39,318 nucleotides of DNA from Myxococcales bacterium (GTDB lineage: Bacteria; Myxococcota_A; Polyangia; Polyangiales; Polyangiaceae). Below the pieces are notes generated by a model. It did not search any database, was not told where the DNA came from, and saw only the letters and a program-made list of their open reading frames with translations. The stretch lies in contig JAEUKE010000058.1 of assembly GCA_016794345.1 (NCBI GenBank), positions 1 through 39,318 on the forward strand, written 5' to 3'. The position numbers and the translations under genes were made by a program. Positions 38,518 to 39,318 of this stretch are shown here, one piece after another; position 1 is the first letter of the stretch; each line of letters opens with the position of its first letter.

Positions 38518-39318
38518 CTACTTGGCGACGATCTCCCCGCGAATCGCGGGCGGACCGCTGCTCGAGTCGGGCCACTTGAGCTCGAGCCGCGCGGACTGCT
38601 TCTCCCACACGAGATCGAACGCGAGGTCGCTGCCTCGGACGTACCGCGTGACGAGCACCATCGAGCCGTTGCCGACGGCGATGGCGCCCTGCTTCTCGTC
38701 GAAGCCCTTCGTCGCGGTCGCGGAGGTGAGCTTTCCGGTCACGTCGTTCGCGCGGCAGACGACGCGGAACCAGTCGCCGCTCTGCTTCGTCTGGCAGCCG
38801 CGGGCGTCCGAGCCGCGCACGCCGACCTCGCGCAGCGCGTCCCATTGCTCCCGCGTCGGCGCGCCTTCGAGGGCAGGCTCGTCAGGGAGGGGATCGGTCG
38901 AGAGCGTGGGCTTCGTCGGCTTTGCAGGCTCCGCGGGCGCGGGTGCAACGTCGACGACCTCGGGCGGAGCGTCCGGCGTCGGCTCGGGCGCGGCGAGCTC
39001 CTCGAAGGCGCCGACGGGCTTCGGTTCGGGCTCGCCCTTCGGCCACTTCGCCGTGAAGCGGAACGAGCCGCCCGTGAACGAGTAGACAGCCGAGCCGTCG
39101 AGCCCCTCCGTCAGCGGGAAGATGAGCCAGATGGTGCCCGTGCGCTCGCTCAGGATGCTGAGCGGCGTCGGCTTGAAGCCCTTCTCGATCGTGATCGAGA
39201 CCGGCTCGCCCTTCTGGAGCATCTGCCCCGAGCAGCTCACGCGGATCCACTCTCGCACGCGTCGGCCCATGCAGCCCGGTCCGCCCCAGTTCTTCACCAG
39301 GGTCAGGTCCTGCTTCGC
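38518..39318 (-). CDS. Duplicated-domain protein of unknown function, 5' partial
   Basis: At least 266 residues; the frame runs off the window end, so the start and any signal peptide are not seen. Two copies of one domain are visible: the N-terminal copy has 'GCMGRRVREWIRVSCSG', 'ITIEKGF' and 'FRFTAKWP', and the C-terminal copy has 'GCQTKQSGDWFRVVCRA', 'ATATKGF' and 'LELKWP'. Each keeps a pair of Cys (GC...V.C) that could form a disulfide, which suggests an extracytoplasmic location. A Pro/Glu/Ala-rich linker of about 60 residues separates them. I do not recognise the domain. Confidence 0.8.
   Translation of the reverse strand, partial: AKQDLTLVKNWGGPGCMGRRVREWIRVSCSGQMLQKGEPVSITIEKGFKPTPLSILSERTGTIWLIFPLTEGLDGSAVYSFTGGSFRFTAKWPKGEPEPKPVGAFEELAAPEPTPDAPPEVVDVAPAPAEPAKPTKPTLSTDPLPDEPALEGAPTREQWDALREVGVRGSDARGCQTKQSGDWFRVVCRANDVTGKLTSATATKGFDEKQGAIAVGNGSMVLVTRYVRGSDLAFDLVWEKQSARLELKWPDSSSGPPAIRGEIVAK

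Overview
This is a very GC-rich, gene-dense window that looks like a Myxococcota chromosome, probably Polyangia and perhaps related to Sandaracinus. That placement is inferred from content: a DUF2378 (TIGR02265) gene, a family known as a Myxococcus paralogous family; two eukaryote-like Ser/Thr kinases with membrane-spanning C-termini; many predicted lipoproteins, several Cys-rich or repeat-rich; and frequent GTG starts with 4-base ATGA/GTGA stop-start overlaps. I see no rRNA, tRNA, CRISPR array, insertion sequence or prophage gene. No stretch over 300 bases lacks a gene; the longest gaps are the divergent promoter regions at 10972-11163, 29131-29288 and 31856-32023.

Layout. 1-1341: the 3' end of a helical-repeat protein ending in CSLCH, then a frameshifted DUF2378 gene. 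1360-5915 (minus): a PuuD-like glutamine amidotransferase and an aldehyde dehydrogenase, a GC-rich hairpin, then a Cys-rich lipoprotein, a D-2-hydroxyacid dehydrogenase and a lipoprotein-type methyltransferase. 5979-7592 (plus): a large beta-rich protein of unknown function. 7594-10971 (minus): a compact five-gene operon (HAD phosphatase, lipoprotein, hot-dog thioesterase, hypoxanthine phosphoribosyltransferase, small TPR protein). 11164-12916: a small lipoprotein converging on a GAF plus degenerate PTS Enzyme I-like protein. 12985-22098 (plus): a coupled operon of a Tat-exported DUF362 protein, an M19 dipeptidase with an altered metal site, AddB and AddA, and perhaps a small lipoprotein. 22109-26331: an RCC1-repeat lipoprotein (minus), then a YvcK-like protein and a membrane Ser/Thr kinase (plus). 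26334-29130 (minus): an FG-GAP/ASPIC lipoprotein and a small anchored NTF2-like protein. 29289-30649 (plus): a YPMFS-motif protein coupled to an HTTM membrane protein. 30656-31855 (minus): a Cys-rich secreted protein.

32024-36181 (plus) is the most interesting block. Five tightly packed genes encode an acyl-CoA-dehydrogenase-fold flavoprotein lacking the usual catalytic Glu; a PhnD/SsuA-type substrate-binding protein without a signal peptide; a fusion of a Cys-less TusA-like domain to a ferritin-like di-iron domain; and a split YeeE/YedE-type sulfur transporter. I propose, by inference only, a sulfur-compound uptake and oxidation cassette. Its first gene has its Shine-Dalgarno sequence buried in a hairpin.

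36200-39318 (minus): a duplicated-domain protein cut by the window end, then an Lgt-like membrane protein translationally coupled to a second Ser/Thr kinase.

Two themes recur. Several proteins keep a fold while losing signature catalytic residues (Enzyme I-like His to Arg, TusA Cys to Ala, ACAD Glu to Ala, M19 Glu to Gln). A short palindromic motif, close to GACGATACCGTCAT, recurs in the same codon phase inside unrelated genes.
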